64,000 nt of DNA. Origin: Magnaporthiopsis rhizophila. Its lineage: Eukaryota; Ascomycota; Sordariomycetes; Magnaporthales; Magnaporthaceae. Position numbers and translations under genes: made by a program. The notes beneath the pieces are model-generated. The model was not told the DNA's origin and searched no databases. It saw nothing but the letters and a program-made list of their open reading frames with translations. Location of the stretch: NCBI GenBank assembly GCA_003049465.1, contig PYSS01000155.1, forward strand, positions 1 to 64,000. The letters are read 5' to 3'. Below are positions 1-13,398 of this stretch, piece by piece (the stretch's first letter is position 1; each line of letters starts with the position of its first letter).

Positions 1-8
1 CCCCAAAA

Positions 9-3000
9 CTACACCGCCGGAGACGACGGACCGGCAGGCGCCGTGGCGGACCTAGGCCGAAGCTCCTCCTCGTCCGACCTCGACCGCGCATCCAGGCTGT
101 GGCCATGCGCCGCCATCTTGTTCTTGATCTCGTTCTTCTTGTAGTGCATGTACTGCTTCGGGTTCTTGTGGTTGCTCCAGATACTATGCGAGCGCGCCCT
201 GTTGCCCCTGATGGTGGTCATGACGCGCAGCGGCGGCCGATGGAAGTCGTCGCCGTCCGTCGACGACGACGCGTCCTCGTCGCCCCGGTCCTTATCCTCG
301 CTCGCCGCCGACGACTCACGCTTGGCCTCCAGGTCCCTGCGGAGCGCCTCCTGCTCCTCCTCCGGCAGCGTCTCGGGCACCCAGCGCCGCTGGATGAACT
401 TGGGCAGCAGCTTGATCAGGATCCAGTCGGGGAACTTGCGGATCAGAGCGCCCACCGGCAGCGAAATGGCCCCAAGCCCGACAGACAGGCCCCACTCCTT
501 GCCGTCGAGCGGCATGATCTTGAAAGCGGCGCCGCCCACGAAGATGATCAGCACCTGGCCCGCGACCATGATTGTGTTGATGCCAAGAAACCAGTAGTTG
601 CGGTGGATGCCCTCCAGCACATTGAGCTTGTTGTCCAGCCTCCTGTTGTTGACCTCGTTGAAGATCTGCAGCCACACAAACGTGTTGAACACGAGCGTCT
701 TGAGCCTCATCTCGCCATCTTTGATGCCGTTGTATCCGAGCAGTTGACCGCCGGCAAAGTGGAGCACCAGCGTGATGGCGAGCTGACAGATGGCCTGTCC
801 GATGATCATCTTGGCCATCCCAACCGTGATCAGGGCGGCCGACTTGCGGTCGGGCTTGCGGTCGAGAACGGTGCGAGAGGGCGGATCGGTAGCAAGGGCG
901 AGCGCGGCAAAGGTATCCATGATTAGGTTAACCCACAGCAGCTGAACAGCGTTCAGCACAGACTCCTCCGTGGCGCTGGCCACGGCCGAGACGAACGTAA
1001 GAACCACGGCCGTTACGTTGACCGTGAGTTGGAACTGCATACCAGGGTTAGCAAAGGAAGCAAAGGAAAATCACAGAACATATTCTATCCACGGTCGAGA
1101 CTCCTTACCTGGAGGAACTTCTTGACTGCGTCATTCACAGTCCGTCCCCACATCATTCCCTTGACGATACTGGCAAAGTTGTCGTCCATGAGAATGATAG
1201 CAGCGGCCTCCTTGGCGACCTCGGTACCGGCGATACCCATCGCAAATCCGATATCCGCCATCTTGAGCGCGGGCGCGTCGTTGGTGCCGTCTCCGGTGAC
1301 GGCGACCGTCTCGCCCAGATCTTTCAGAGTCCTGACCAGAATGCGCTTGTCCTCGGGGCTAGAGCGCGCGAGCACCTGGAGGTTGGGCACAATCTCCTTG
1401 AGCTCCGCCTCGCTCTTGCGGCGGAATTCGGGCCCCTCCATGGCGACGCCCCCCTTATCGGGGGTGTAGATGCCGCACTCCTTGGCGATGGCGCTGCCCG
1501 TCAGGATGTTGTCGCCGGTGACCATGCGGATCGTGACGCCCGCGCGCTGGCAGTCCTTGATGGCGCCCTTGACCTGCGGCCGCAGCGGGTCCTTGATACC
1601 AAAGATGCCCACAAGCGTCATGTCCGAGTGCACCTTGTTGAAATCGGCCGCCTTGGGGTCATCCTTGCTGACCGCATTCGCCGGCGGCCAGGAGTCAAAG
1701 TCACGGTAAGAGGAGCCGATGGTGCGCAAGGTCTGGCCGGCGTACGATGTGATGGTCTGGTTGAAGGTTTTGCGGAGATCATCCGTGAGCTCGACGGCCT
1801 TGAGCTCGTCCGACTCGGGGTCGGCGAGGACCTTGGTGCAGTTTTTCAGGAGGATCTCGCTGGCGCCCTTGACATAGGCACGGTACTTTCCGTTGCCCAG
1901 CTTGACAACCGACGCCATGTACTTGAGGGCGGAATCGAATGGCACGACCTGAACGACCTCGGCGCTGGAACGAACCTCGGCAACGGGAGGAGCGCCGAGA
2001 TGGTCACGTGTAAACGTCAGAAGAGCGACTTCGGTCTTGGATCCGATATAGGTGTGCTCTCCATCCTGGTCACCCTCAAAGGCGGTGCTGTTGACGGCGT
2101 TGGACTGGATCAAGACTTCCTTGACCGTCGAGCTTAGGCCGCTGGCGAACTTCTCAATCGGCACGTTCTTGATGGGGCTTTCAGTCGAGGCGGCCGGGTT
2201 GCTAGCCTGCTGCTCCTCGGGTGTCTCCAGGGGTGCATCCATGCTATCGAAGCTGATGGATTTGCCGAGCGTGGCGGTAACGACGGTCATCTTGTTCTGG
2301 GTCAGGGTTCCGGTCTTGTCTGAGCAGACCGTCGTGGCATTTCCCATGGTCTCACAGGCCCGCAGGACACGGACAAGATTGTTGTCTTTGGTCATGCGAG
2401 TGGTAGCGAAGGCCAAGGCCAGGGTGACTGCAAGCGGCAGGCCTTCAGGGACGGCGACGACCACGACGGTGACGGCAGTGATGAAGAGCCTCAGGAAGTT
2501 CTGTCCCTTCTCGTCAGGCGTGTCTGGGTTGTTGGGCAGACCGACGCAGAACTTGATGAACAGCACCAGGAAAAGGATACCTGCCGAGATACCTCCAGCC
2601 CAGGCGATCATATCGGCCAGAACGTTCAACTTCCTCTGCAGCGGCGTAGCCTCGTGATCGGTCTGCATGGTCATCATAATGCGGCCGTAGCTCGAATTAA
2701 CACCAACCGAGGTGACCAGGAAAGTACCAGTGCCCTCGTTAACCTTGCTGCCCGAGATGATGAACGGGTCCATCTTCTCGATCTTGGTATTGGAATCCCA
2801 CTTGCCCTCGCGGTACTTGACGAGCGCGGCAAGGACCTCGTCAGCGGCCGTCTTTTTCAGCAGATCCGACTCTCCCGTGGCCGAGGATTCGTCGCACTTG
2901 ACTCCATGGCCGTCGATGAAGATACCGTCGACGGGGACGAGATCGCCGGTGCTCAGATGCATAACGTCGCCAACCAGAATATCGTGGACGGAAAGCTCGA

Positions 3001-3757
3001 GGCTCTTGCCGGAGCGGATCACCTTGACCGTCTTGTCGTCGTGCTTGGCGTTCAGCTTGGTGAAGCTGCGCTCCATCTGCCAGTCGTTGAGCGTGCCCAC
3101 CAGGACGACGATGACGATGGCGACCATGATGGCGACGCCCTCGACCCACTCGACCTTTGCGCCGCCGTCCTCGTGCGTGACACCAAAGGTCTGGTACAGG
3201 CCGAGGGCAAGGGACACGACGGCGGCGCCCGTGAGCAGCAGGAGGATCTTGTCGTTGTACGTCTCCCAGGCGATCTGGAAGATGGACTTTGTCTTCTTCG
3301 CGGGCAGACGGTTGTCCTTGAAGATGCGCTTGCGATCTATGAAGGCGCCGCCAGGCGATGTGGATGTAGGCGCCGCCGGCTTGGGAGGCGCCGCCGCAGC
3401 CGCTTTCGTGACGGCATCCTCGGTCGAGACGCCCAGGCGCGAGGTGCCTTTGGCGGCGACGTCTTCAAAGTTGACGGTGCCATCGAGGGTGGTCTCGTCG
3501 GCACTCAGCCCGGTCTTGCGGTTGGTACGGAGGCCCTTCTCCAAGCCCGGCAGGCCACCGAGGGCAAAGAAGGCGCTGTGGCTCTTGGGGTTGAGGAACT
3601 TGGATAGCTGGCCGGGGGTGTAGGCGAAGCGGTTGTCCGACACCAGGAACATGTCCTCGGTGCCGGGATCCGGGGTCAGGGCATCGTCGAGATCGATCTT
3701 GAAGTCCTTGGCCTCCTTAGCTTTGGTGGGGGACGACGGCTGGAGTGGAGCAGCCAT
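9..3757 (-). CDS. Ca2+-transporting P-type ATPase (PMC1/NCA type)
   Basis: A P2B-type calcium pump that moves cytosolic Ca2+ into the vacuole or out of the cell using ATP. Two exons: 3757-1109 and 1034-9. The 74-nt intron (1035-1108) has a GTAAGG donor and TGCAG acceptor, phase 0, giving 1224 aa. Visible motifs are SSATGES (actuator domain), VPEGLPLAV (transmembrane helix 4, ion site), SDKTGTLTQNKMT (phosphorylated Asp) and TGDGTNDAPALK (hinge). The intron lies after the hinge motif, before the C-terminal membrane helices. The tail from about residue 1100 is hydrophilic, rich in Ser, Asp, Glu and Arg. Length fits fungal PMC1-like pumps. The first ATG of the long frame is used; the 5' flank shows no better start. 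Vacuolar versus plasma-membrane location cannot be decided from sequence. Confidence 0.93.
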
Positions 3758-6700
3758 CAGTCAGTACAGGTCGGGGAGACGTAAGCTCTGAGGCAAGGCT
3801 GGGCTGGGAAGTCCCAGCTGCCGGATAACCGGCACCGCGACAAGCACCAAGCGGAGCGCCGCGCAGTGCACCGCAGCGATCGAATCGACTTACAGCGTCC
3901 CCATTGCCCTTTTCGGCCTGGGGTGGCCCTTTCTCGCCCATTGCGGGGAAATGTATAATTCGCGACGACACGCCGTCCACTGATACTGTTTTCTTCGTTC
4001 TTGAGTGCAATTGAGGATGTTGTGATGTTGCGGGTCGATGCAGTTCGGAGCGGTCAGAAGTCTCTCAGCGCAGCAGCTGGTGCGTACGAAGGCGAGGTCG
4101 GGTTGGCTTCGCCTTAAAAAGGGCAAGAGGCCGCCCTCGGGGGGTAGAGAATACAAAGAAAGATTGGAATTAAGGCGGCAAAGATGCGGAGGGAAAAAGG
4201 CAACTCGGTGAGAGAGGGAGCCCTTTGTGAGAATGGTGGAGGCCGAATGCAGAAAAAAAAAAAAGTCTGAATGCGACCGACACACCAACCAAGCGTGCTG
4301 TAGGTTTCCCGGGCGGAGGCGGATGTGCAAAAGTATGCCCGCAGAACAGACGGGGCCAGAACAAACAAAAATTGCACGTTCCAACCCAAGCGCCGGGCAG
4401 GAGCGAGGCAGAGATGGGCGCCAACGGGAATGCGCGCAAAGGCCGAGGTGACTGGTCTGGGCTCTGGCGAGCCGCTTTTGGTGAAGACGGCCCGGTTGCT
4501 GGCCAACGTGCGTGGTGGGGAGAAGGGCGCGCCGTGCGAGGGCAGCAAAAATAAAAACAAGCGACAAACGGGCAACCAGAAATGGAGCAAAAAGTCGCAC
4601 TTTTGACCAGCAATGCAGTCTAGCTTATTCCTGTGCCGCAGACCAGCATCCGCTTAATTTGGGGTAGGGGCCTATCCAATAGAGGAGCACACAGACAAAG
4701 GTGTGCGATGCGCTCCCTACATACTCTTGTTTTCGAGGCCTGCTCCCCCGGACTCTTCTCTCCTGCCAAGAAGAGGCCTCCTAATCCGCCACTTCAGTCC
4801 CTCCCTCCATGGGTACACAGCCGAGCCACCCGCTCCCGGGGAGACGATGCAAAAGAATGAAGAAAAAAGGTACGCAAAAAGAATGAATCGCCGGGGGGAG
4901 CCTACGTCACCCCACCAACACGAGCCGATGTTTCCCCAGGCAAGGCGGAACGGATGGAATACAGCCATCGGGTTTCCATTCCCGTGCGCGGCAGCTGCTG
5001 ACTGGCCAGGCTGATTGTATCTCGCCTTGCTGGTTTTGGATGCCAAGAGGGTTGGCGCCGCACGCGCACATCAGCCTATATCGCTCCTCCAACCTTTCCC
5101 ACCGTCCTTCCCATCATTTTGGGCTGGTGCTCTTTTCGGGGAATCCCCCGACCGTCCTGCGAGCTGCGCCGACACACATACGAAAAAACCCGTGTACCTA
5201 TAAGTTATTGTTATTATCAAATAATCCTGACGTGGCTGATGTCCCGCATCGTATGTTTGCCAAATCCAAATCCCGACGGGATATGTGTGGATGATGCGCG
5301 CTTCGACGGTTGGTCGGTCGTCTAAGCGTCATCGTCGGCCTAAATCTGCACCATCCATGCATGTTTGGAAACAAGGCTGGGCGCCACAGTTGAAGGGCGG
5401 TTTTTGTGCGACCGAGTGACATCACATACCCTCATCGGTCTTATTTACCTCATACTCAAAAAAAAAAGAGAACCTAGTCCGAAAAAGAACAAATTCGGAA
5501 ACGCAAAAAAGGGCGGGGTGATTAATTTGCTGGGCGCCTTGCCAAAACAAGCTTAAGGAAGCAGCCGGGCACTTTCTTGGATTGCCCCTGGAGATTGCCG
5601 AAAGAAGCTCCTGTGTCTGAATCACAGCCCTTGTCGGCTGCCAGCTCAATTGTGGCACGTGTGTGGTAACAGACCGTCGCGCTTTTTGCATGACTCAAAG
5701 GACGCGCCTCTTGGCTGGGCGCATATTTCGTACGAAGTCGGTGTGGCCTCGGGCCCGGACAACCAATGCAAGAAACGGCCGGCGGCAGGAAGAAAAGGTG
5801 CAGCTCTGGGCCTCACCGTCGATTCAGGCTGGCGATCAAATCATGGACGGTCGCCAGACAGTGCGGCCCAACAGGACCCAAGGCCCAACAGACCAAAACG
5901 CACCCGTGACCGACGCCATCCGTCAGTGTCTGTGTCATGCAGGTGTGTCGATTGGCGTGCCTGGTTCCTTGGCTGCTTGGATCGTCGGGTTCCCCAACTT
6001 GGTTGTCCGCCCGATGCCAGGAGTTATTACAGCGCCGACTCCCCTGACGTGGCGTTGAACGAAACGGACTTCAGGATGACAGTGGCTCGGACAGGGCAAA
6101 TCAAGAAAATCCGATTACCTAGAAACGTTGCCACATGATCGATCACCTCCATGCTTTGCCACTAGAGACCAGGAATCATCTCCACATGATGGCTTGATAG
6201 CGCGAAATTTCCCTCCTCGCTCATATTACATAATGGCCCTAATCCGCCAACGACAATCGACAATCGCAAAACCCGTCCCCTTCATCTCGCTTTCGTCGGG
6301 GAGCACAGCCCTCCAAGCCGTGTCTTGGCAGCATAAAGCTCCTAGCTTTTACTCGTGGCAAAAGACGAATGGTAATGCTGCGAGGAAAGAACGACGCGGA
6401 CATTTGTTTCTGACATGCGCCTAATCCGACCACAAAAGTCCACTCGCTCTCGGGCTCTCGGACAGTGGCCTCTTCCACGGCTATCGTCAGCAGGGTCGGA
6501 CTGACTCGCAAGACAACACGCAAGTCTAGGTAGCCTACGGGATCTCCAGCCTCATCCGTCCGCCTTGACGAGGCACACAAAGACGTTTAGACCGGTAAAT
6601 GTTGAATGGATCATGGGTCTAGATCTGGCGAATATCAAACATGTAAAAAAAGGCCGGGAACAAACAAACACAAACAAAAGTCCGCCCACATACCCGCTGG

Positions 6701-7202
6701 CACATTCCTCCGAATACCAATAAAAAAATAGTGGGCGCAGAGGAGCCCCTCGTCATACCAGTCCCGCTTCAAACAAAATGTCCAATATCCAAAAACCATA
6801 TTAACGCCGAGGGCCGTTTGCGGCTCCTCTCTGCCCACCATTCTCCGTCTTGACCCATCATCATCTCGTCATATCGTGTCGTCAGGCAGCCAGCACAAAA
6901 AAACCAGCTGCAGCCCGCTGCTGACCGTTGCTTCGTCCAAGCCTCAAGCTCCGCATAGAAGCTTGGGTCTCGTCACCTGCGCCTCCACGTAGAGGTAGCT
7001 GACAGCTGATCACCGGTGGTGTGGTGGCATAACCTCGGCTGCCATGCCTGTAACGGGGCGGTGATTGTGGGCGTTTGGTGGTGACCGCAGCAGGCACAAG
7101 GGATGAGGAATCCAAACCCCTTTGTTTGATTGCCACGGGCCTCCCGTTCTCCACCGAGGGCGGCTTTAAAATTAACAATAATATCCAGACACAACATGTG
7201 AT
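3758..7202. other. Intergenic stretch, no supported gene
   Basis: About 3.4 kb between the start of the calcium pump gene and the stop of the transcription factor gene. Open frames here are short, overlap on both strands and show no recognisable motif. The part just above 3757 is presumably the pump's promoter and leader. I see no tRNA, transposon or tandem repeat. Confidence 0.6.
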
Positions 7203-7491
7203 CTAGCCGCTGCTGTTGACAAGCTTTGACTTGCACACCATCAGCCGCTCGCGCGCCTCCTTTAGCAGCTCCGAGTGCGCCTCGGTCAATATGTTGTGCA
7301 GGCAATCTAGGAGGTCCGGCAGACCAGATTCTAGACAAGAAGCCGTCGCTTCGTCGAGCTCCAGCATCCCCGCCACGTTGGAAAGGTACGACACGACGCT
7401 ATTGTAATTGGCCACGGGGTTGAACGACGGCGACTGCGGCGGGATGCCCCCGGCGCCACCATGATGGGCCTGGCTGGAGCCGGCGGCGGGG

Positions 7492-7539
<48 letters not shown>

Positions 7540-10482
7540 ACGTGTGCAGCAGGAACAGGGACGCCGCGGGGCTCCCTCAACGCACACACAAAGGCCCATA
7601 TGCTGAGGGTGGCGTAGTACATTATCCAGGGCCGATGGGGATCTGGCTCGCTGCGGCACGAATAGGTCGCGATCTTTATTGGGGGCAGGTTTATCAGCCC
7701 CGGGCCTGGCGCAGCGATCCTCCGCCGCTCGGCTCGGCATGATTCCACGAGGATGCGGTGGAGCAGCTTGAAAGCGTGGAGGATGGCGTGTCTCGTCGAC
7801 GGCAGTCTGGCCCATGTCTGCATGCGCTGGCCGACGTTGGCGTAGTCGCGCTGCGACACCTTGCGGCCCAGGAGCTGCCTCGCCCCGGCGAACACCTGGC
7901 AGTCGACGATGTCGGCGTGGAGGCTCATGTGGGCGAGGTGGTAGAGCATGGGCGCGCTCTGTATAAGCCCGTTCGCGTCGGCTTGGAGGCGGTTGGGGTT
8001 GGATGCGGCCTCGAAGGCGCCCTGGGCGGTGTCGAAGCTGATTTTCCACTTGTCAAATGCCCTGAGCAGGACCTTGCGCGAGCTGTCCATGGTCTCGCCG
8101 TCGGGCGACGTGAGATCCAACCACTTCAAGTGCGTCTCGCGGCGGCTGAGATGCCAGCCGACGCTCAGCAGCCCCGACATGATGACCATGCGGCCGAAGC
8201 TGTGAGTTCTGACCTCGTTTCCGTGCACCGCGCGTTTGAGACCGTCTAGGAAGGAGATGGGCTTGACACCGTACATGCGAAGGTTTGCGTCCAGGTGACG
8301 CATCTCGTCTGGGTTCGGCGCGTTCCAAAGGTTATCATCACACGGCAATGGCAGGCGGATCTCATGGGGCGCCATGTCTGAGGCGTGGCCAAACATGGCA
8401 GCATGCAAGACATCCATCATGAATGCTGCAAACACGACGCGGTGCATGGACTCGGTCTCGGCCCAGCGGATCCACCAACTACGGGAGTCGTGGGCGACTC
8501 CGTGGGAGGGCTCGGCCGACGACGGGTGGTATTCAGGGGGTGACTCGCTGCCGCCACGGCCGATCAGTGGGCTCCCTCGACGCAGCAACGTCAACGTGGC
8601 CGAGTGGTATATGTGGGCTCTTTCGTGGAGCTTGCGTGATGAGTACAGCTTCTCGTAGAACTCGAGGAGCATCAGGGACTGGGCCACCGCGAGGCTCACC
8701 GGAGGCGTGGCCTCCTCGGCCGTGAGGATTTCCCATCGCAGCCCCGAGATGACAACGTCGGCGAAGCCTCCATAGCCGGCCAGCGCCCCTGTGCTGTCCC
8801 TGTTACGGAGAGAGGCTGCGCCCAGCGCCAACATGCCCAACAACAGCAAGGTGGAACAGCGGTTGGGCGAGAAGGTAGGCTGATGGATTATAGGGATTCG
8901 GGCGGACACGTGGTCCCAAAACTCGCGTAGGCAATCTCTCAGCATCTCGAGGTTGAGGGTGGGGGTGTCGCCGTTCTGGTCCATTGCCAGGTCCATGGCA
9001 AGGGGCTCCTTCAACGGGTATTTGCGGCGGAACGCCTGAAACCAGCGCAATACCTCTTGGCGGCGGAACTCGGCTAGCAGCTCGTCAGCCTCGAGATGCC
9101 TCGGTGGGGTGTCCAGTTGGGACCCGCCGGTTAGGGACTCGTAGTCGTAGGGGATATCGGTGTTGAACTGGGACTCCAAGCCTCCCTCCAGAAAAGGCAG
9201 GTTGGCTACGTTGAAGTCTCCGTAGTTGTTCTGGGGGTCGAATAGCCAGGAGGCGAAGCTGTCGCGGCTCATGGTTTCTTCGGGCAAGTAGCCCCATGTC
9301 ACGCCGGGAGGCTGTGAGTGCGTGTTTTGAACTTGATGGGGGTAGAAAGCAGACTTGGGTTGCATTATGTCGTTGGGTATGGAGAGAGGAGGCGGTGACC
9401 AGGTTGGTGGTTGTGTGGTTCGTTGGTGGGTAGGGTCTTGGACTAGCCCAGTCATCTGGCTTACGCTTGATTCGGGGGTCAGGAGGGGAGGCGGATCGCT
9501 GGGCAATACGGGAGATATCTCCCTGGTGTCCAAGCGGGCGGGTTGGGGGTGACTTGGATCGTTGTTGGTGATTGGAGAAATTGGCGGCATGCCGGAGCCG
9601 CTGGGATGGTCCTGCACATCGGAAGCGGGTACGGGCCCAGGCCCGGAGACGGGCCCGCTGACGGGACTGCCATGACTGTGGATCGAGAGGGGAGCGGAAA
9701 AGCTCCGGGCGCGGTGCCGCGGAACATACGTGGGCAAGTGGTGGCGGCTTCTGTGGCGAGCCAGCAGGTCGGCGCGGACAAATGTGTGGCCGCACCCCTC
9801 ATCGGTGCAGATGAAGATCTCTCGAGGGTTGTCTTGGGTGCTGTTAGCCGACTGACTGGTCTATAACGCGCGGCTACAACAAAAAGCAAAAGACGAGGGA
9901 CAGCGACAAAAAGGTGGTGGAGCAGATCGGCGACAGATGGACGAGCGATATGGCGTCCCAATAACTGAAGGAGAGAAAACGATCACGTGACCTTGAAGCA
10001 ATAAGAACATTTCCGAGTCAACAACCTAAAAAACGGGCTGCGCATGGAACGTCGATCACGGTTCCAGTACCTTAAACTAGAACCCACCGGCGCACGGCCG
10101 TGGGCAGGCGCAGTACCAACGGGCGGAGTGGGGGAGCAGGCGGGCGCGCCCTGATTGATGACTGATGGGATAATGGGAATTGGAAATTTGGGGGCGTGCC
10201 AGAAAAGCCAAAGCCAAAGCCAAAAGAGAGAAATATAAAAAACTCACGGTTCAACTGGTGCCTCTGCAAGTGCTCGGCGCGCGTGTACAACCGCCCACAG
10301 CCATCAAATTCGCACTGGAAACGGCGCGCCGCTCCCCGCCGACTGGCTCGCCTGGGGCCGCCCGGTGTCGCGGCTGCCGACGTGCAACCGTCGCTGCCCT
10401 CGATGCTGAACGTCGTCATCATGGGCCCCTGCGCCACGGGCGGCGGCAGCAGCGGCGGTGGCGGCTCGGCGTGTGAGGGCAT
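7203..10482 (-). CDS. C2H2 zinc-finger / fungal-type transcription factor
   Basis: A nuclear regulator with two N-terminal C2H2 fingers and a long region of the fungal-specific transcription-factor type. Exon 1 is 10482-10248 and exon 2 is 9832-7203, about 954 aa. The first finger (CEFDGCGRLYTRAEHLQRH) is in exon 1; the second (CTDEGCGHTFVRADLLARH) opens exon 2. A 415-nt intron (GTGAGT donor, CAAG acceptor, phase 1) lies in the linker, and splicing yields the usual HQLNHNPREIF linker. Exon 2 continues with a Pro/Ser-rich stretch and then a helical domain containing FWDHVSARIPIIHQPTF, typical of these regulators. A run of about 16 glutamines, encoded by CAG repeats at about 7491-7539, lies near the C-terminus. 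Target genes cannot be inferred. Confidence 0.85.
7491..7540. repeat. CTG/CAG trinucleotide repeat (coding polyQ)
   Basis: About 16 uninterrupted CTG units on the plus strand, read as CAG on the minus strand and encoding the glutamine run of the transcription factor. Being a pure repeat, its length probably varies between strains. Confidence 0.9.
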
Positions 10483-11047
10483 TTTGCTGTAAGACGGAGC
10501 GGCGAAGGAGCTGGGCGATGAAGATCTGATAGTGGTGGTAGTGGCAGTGGTAGCGGTGGGGGAGAAGGAGGAAGGACACCAGCAGTGGTCGGCATATCTC
10601 GAGCCGTCTGCCTGTCTGGGACTTGTGCTTCTTGTGCCGCCCTTGCCCTTTCACGTCCTCACCTCACACCCTGCCTGCCAAGTGCTGGGTTTTTCAGGCC
10701 AAAGGGGGGAAAAAAATAGACTACTGGGCTTGCAACAGGACGGGGCCGGAAAGTGACCAACAACGGGAGAGAATGAAACAAACTTGCTGTGCTGGATCTG
10801 CTCAAAGCGATGAACAAACATGGTCCTGGGCCAGAGGCCTGACCGACCCGGGGATTGGGGTTGTTTTTCTGGGGGAGCCTGTGGGCCGGTGGCCACTGAG
10901 CATCGAAAGCCTCAACAGCCCGGTCTGGGTCTCTTGTCTGCTAGGTGCCCAGCGGGGCGCCCAGGCCCTCGGTGCGGCGTCTGCCTGGTGATCAGGTATG
11001 GACGCGATCTTTCGGGCCCTCTCCCCCGCCCTGGGCTTACGTATCCG

Positions 11048-11085
<38 letters not shown>

Positions 11086-12711
11086 TTTTTTTTTTCTTTT
11101 TTTTTCCTCTGTTCCTCCTTTTCGTTAGTTTTCTTTTCCTTCCTCTTCTCCCATCCGCCCCCAAATCCCGTCAGAGTACGGGCCTTCGCCCCCTCCCCCA
11201 CGTGGGGATGTGGGGGGCCCGGAGCTGCTTTCGCAATCAACTTCTCACCGAAACGAGCCTTCCCTCGTTTGAGTAAGGCGCTGGTTTTTTGTCCGGTCTG
11301 GTATCCATGCAGGCTGCCTTGTTGTCGCGCAAGATCGGGCGGAAACCCTTGGACGGCCCCCGTCCTGTCACACACGGATGCCCACGCTGCCGTCCAGGGG
11401 AGAACAAAGGGAAATTTCCCTGCTTCCGTTTTTTTTGCCATCTCGGTTCATGGGGTTTTGTAATCGCTTATTGAGCAGCACCATGCGAAGTTGCCGAACA
11501 GCAACAGGGTCGCATCCTGGAAACAGCCACGCATCAGATATCTGCCATCTCACCCCTCCAAGCCCACCCACACCACATCACACACCGGCTCTGTCAACTG
11601 CACTACCTACATAGGCACGTGATAGAGCAAGCGAGGATTGGACAAACCCCCACCGCACTCATCACACATTTTGCAGTGCTGTTCACGCAATCGCCAAGCT
11701 TCTGATGGCCGACTGCGTGCAACCGGCATGAGGGTCGCCTCCACCGGCCGAGGCGAGGCCGAGACGGAGCAAAACAGGGCCAGTCAGGCTGGAACTTGTT
11801 ATCTGGGAGCCGGGGCCATGCTGCCCCAGCCTCTTGCAGAAACGAACCTGCCGCAGGCCGAACTGGGAAGGCTGCCTGCATATGCCGTTGGATGAAAAAT
11901 GCAACCCACCCGGTGCACACCGACGTTTCTCACCACCTTTGCGAAGCGAGATTTGCTGTGCAGATCTGATACGACAGCGCTGTATATGTACATAGAGGAG
12001 CACTTCCGAGGAGGAGGGCGAGCTGTGGAACTCGGCATCGGGCTTTCGGAGAATGGGGCTGGAATCGTTGGGTTACCATCGAAGGATCAGATTTACGGAA
12101 TCGACAAATCGGTGCCATTCGATCCCCTGCATCGGTCCACAGGGGGCGCTGCTAGGGATGGCTTTAATCTATTTCGTCATGCACCTGTAGTGGCCCGGCT
12201 CCTGGCCATTGATAAGCTGTGTCTCGCCAACGTGCATTTTTTTGGCCGGTGTAGATGGCACATTTTACGGCTGCCGTGATCACAATTCCATAATACCAGT
12301 GCATTTTTTATGAAAGTCGATATCACATTCCCCCTCATTCTCACAATGTGTCACTTGTTTGCTGGAATAATACCTACGTACGTTCGAGAGCCTTGCTACT
12401 TCAAGCTCCCTGACGATATTGTTTTATAAAAGAAGATTAACAACAGAGTTTGGGGTTGTGGATATGGGACTCAGTCAATGGCTGCACTCACAACTCACGC
12501 CCAGCCCAGAAACAGTTCCATATTCCGCCAATGACGTGCCCTTGTTGGTGCTGCACCTTTCCTGAATGACAACACAAATTCCGGCAGAGCCCTGACATCA
12601 CCTTAGTACCACCGGCCTCAAGTTCAAGCAAGAGAAAAGCTCAGATCATGACTTGGACAAAAAAGGAAGGCTTTTTTTTCCCCCCCTCCAACACCAGACC
12701 CTATGTAGCCG
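10483..12711. other. Intergenic stretch with a CT microsatellite
   Basis: About 2.2 kb upstream of the transcription factor gene and downstream of the ankyrin gene. It holds a (CT)n run at about 11052-11083 followed by T-rich pyrimidine sequence. Open frames through this run are low-complexity and not credible genes. Confidence 0.6.
11052..11083. repeat. CT dinucleotide microsatellite
   Basis: About sixteen CT units followed by T-rich sequence, in the intergenic stretch upstream of the transcription factor gene. Confidence 0.9.
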
Positions 12712-13398
12712 CTAACTCCGACTTGCCTTCTCGCCATCGCCCTCACTCGCCGAAGCAACACCCTCCTCACTCTTGCACTCCCCATCCCCAATCTCCATCT
12801 CTCCCACAGCGGCAGCCGCCCCGTCCTCCTCCGCCGCCGTCGCCTCGAGCGCCTTGGCCTGGTCCAGAAAGTAGTCCACGACGGCGCCGTGGTCGTTGAG
12901 GCCGGCGAGGTCGAGCGGGACGTAGTTCTTGTCGTTGGCCAGCGCCGGCGCCGCGCCCTCGGTCACCAGGGCCTTGACCACCTCGAGGTGACCGCCCAGC
13001 GCCGCCCAGTGCAGGCCCGTGTTGCCGTACTCGTTGGCCGCGTCCAGGTACGCCTTTTTGTCCTCCGGCTTGGGCAGCGAGGACAGGTGGGTGAAGATGG
13101 TCTTGACAATGTCTACCCGGGGGAGGGAGATTTTTAGTCCCCATATCCAAAAAGAATGAGCGCAGGAATACATCGTGACACAAAAAAGAAAAAAAATCCC
13201 ACCTAGATGGCCGTTGCCGGTCGCCATGTGCAGGCACGTCGACTTGCCCTCATCCTTGGCGAGCACGAGCACCTCCCCCGCCGAGACGCCCTCCCTGGCC
13301 GATATTGACGTCAGCAGCTCCGTCAGGTCTACGCCCTCGCCGGCCCGCGCAAAGTAGAGGAGATCATCAATCTCCTCTTCGCTCAGCTTCGGAGCCAT
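12712..13398 (-). CDS. Ankyrin-repeat protein, YAR1-like
   Basis: A small ankyrin protein resembling Yar1, the chaperone that escorts ribosomal protein Rps3 to the assembling small subunit. Exon 1 is 13398-13203 and exon 2 is 13112-12712, giving 198 aa against about 200 for the yeast protein. The 90-nt intron has donor GTGGGA and acceptor GGTAG, phase 1, and restores GNGHLDIVKTIF, a normal ankyrin helix. Repeats are visible as TCLHMATGNGHLDIV and GNTGLHWAALGGHLEVVKAL. The tail is acidic and Ala/Glu-rich, also as in Yar1. The ATG at 13398 was chosen because the frame upstream of it shows no ankyrin character. Family assignment rests on length and layout. Confidence 0.75.
   Translation of the reverse strand: MAPKLSEEEIDDLLYFARAGEGVDLTELLTSISAREGVSAGEVLVLAKDEGKSTCLHMATGNGHLGGIFFLFCVTMYSCAHSFWIWGLKISLPRVDIVKTIFTHLSSLPKPEDKKAYLDAANEYGNTGLHWAALGGHLEVVKALVTEGAAPALANDKNYVPLDLAGLNDHGAVVDYFLDQAKALEATAAEEDGAAAAVGEMEIGDGECKSEEGVASASEGDGEKASRS

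Noticed and set aside
4114..4613. Three overlapping minus-strand frames upstream of the calcium pump
   Set aside because: All three frames are open together over low-complexity sequence, the sign of chance openness rather than coding.
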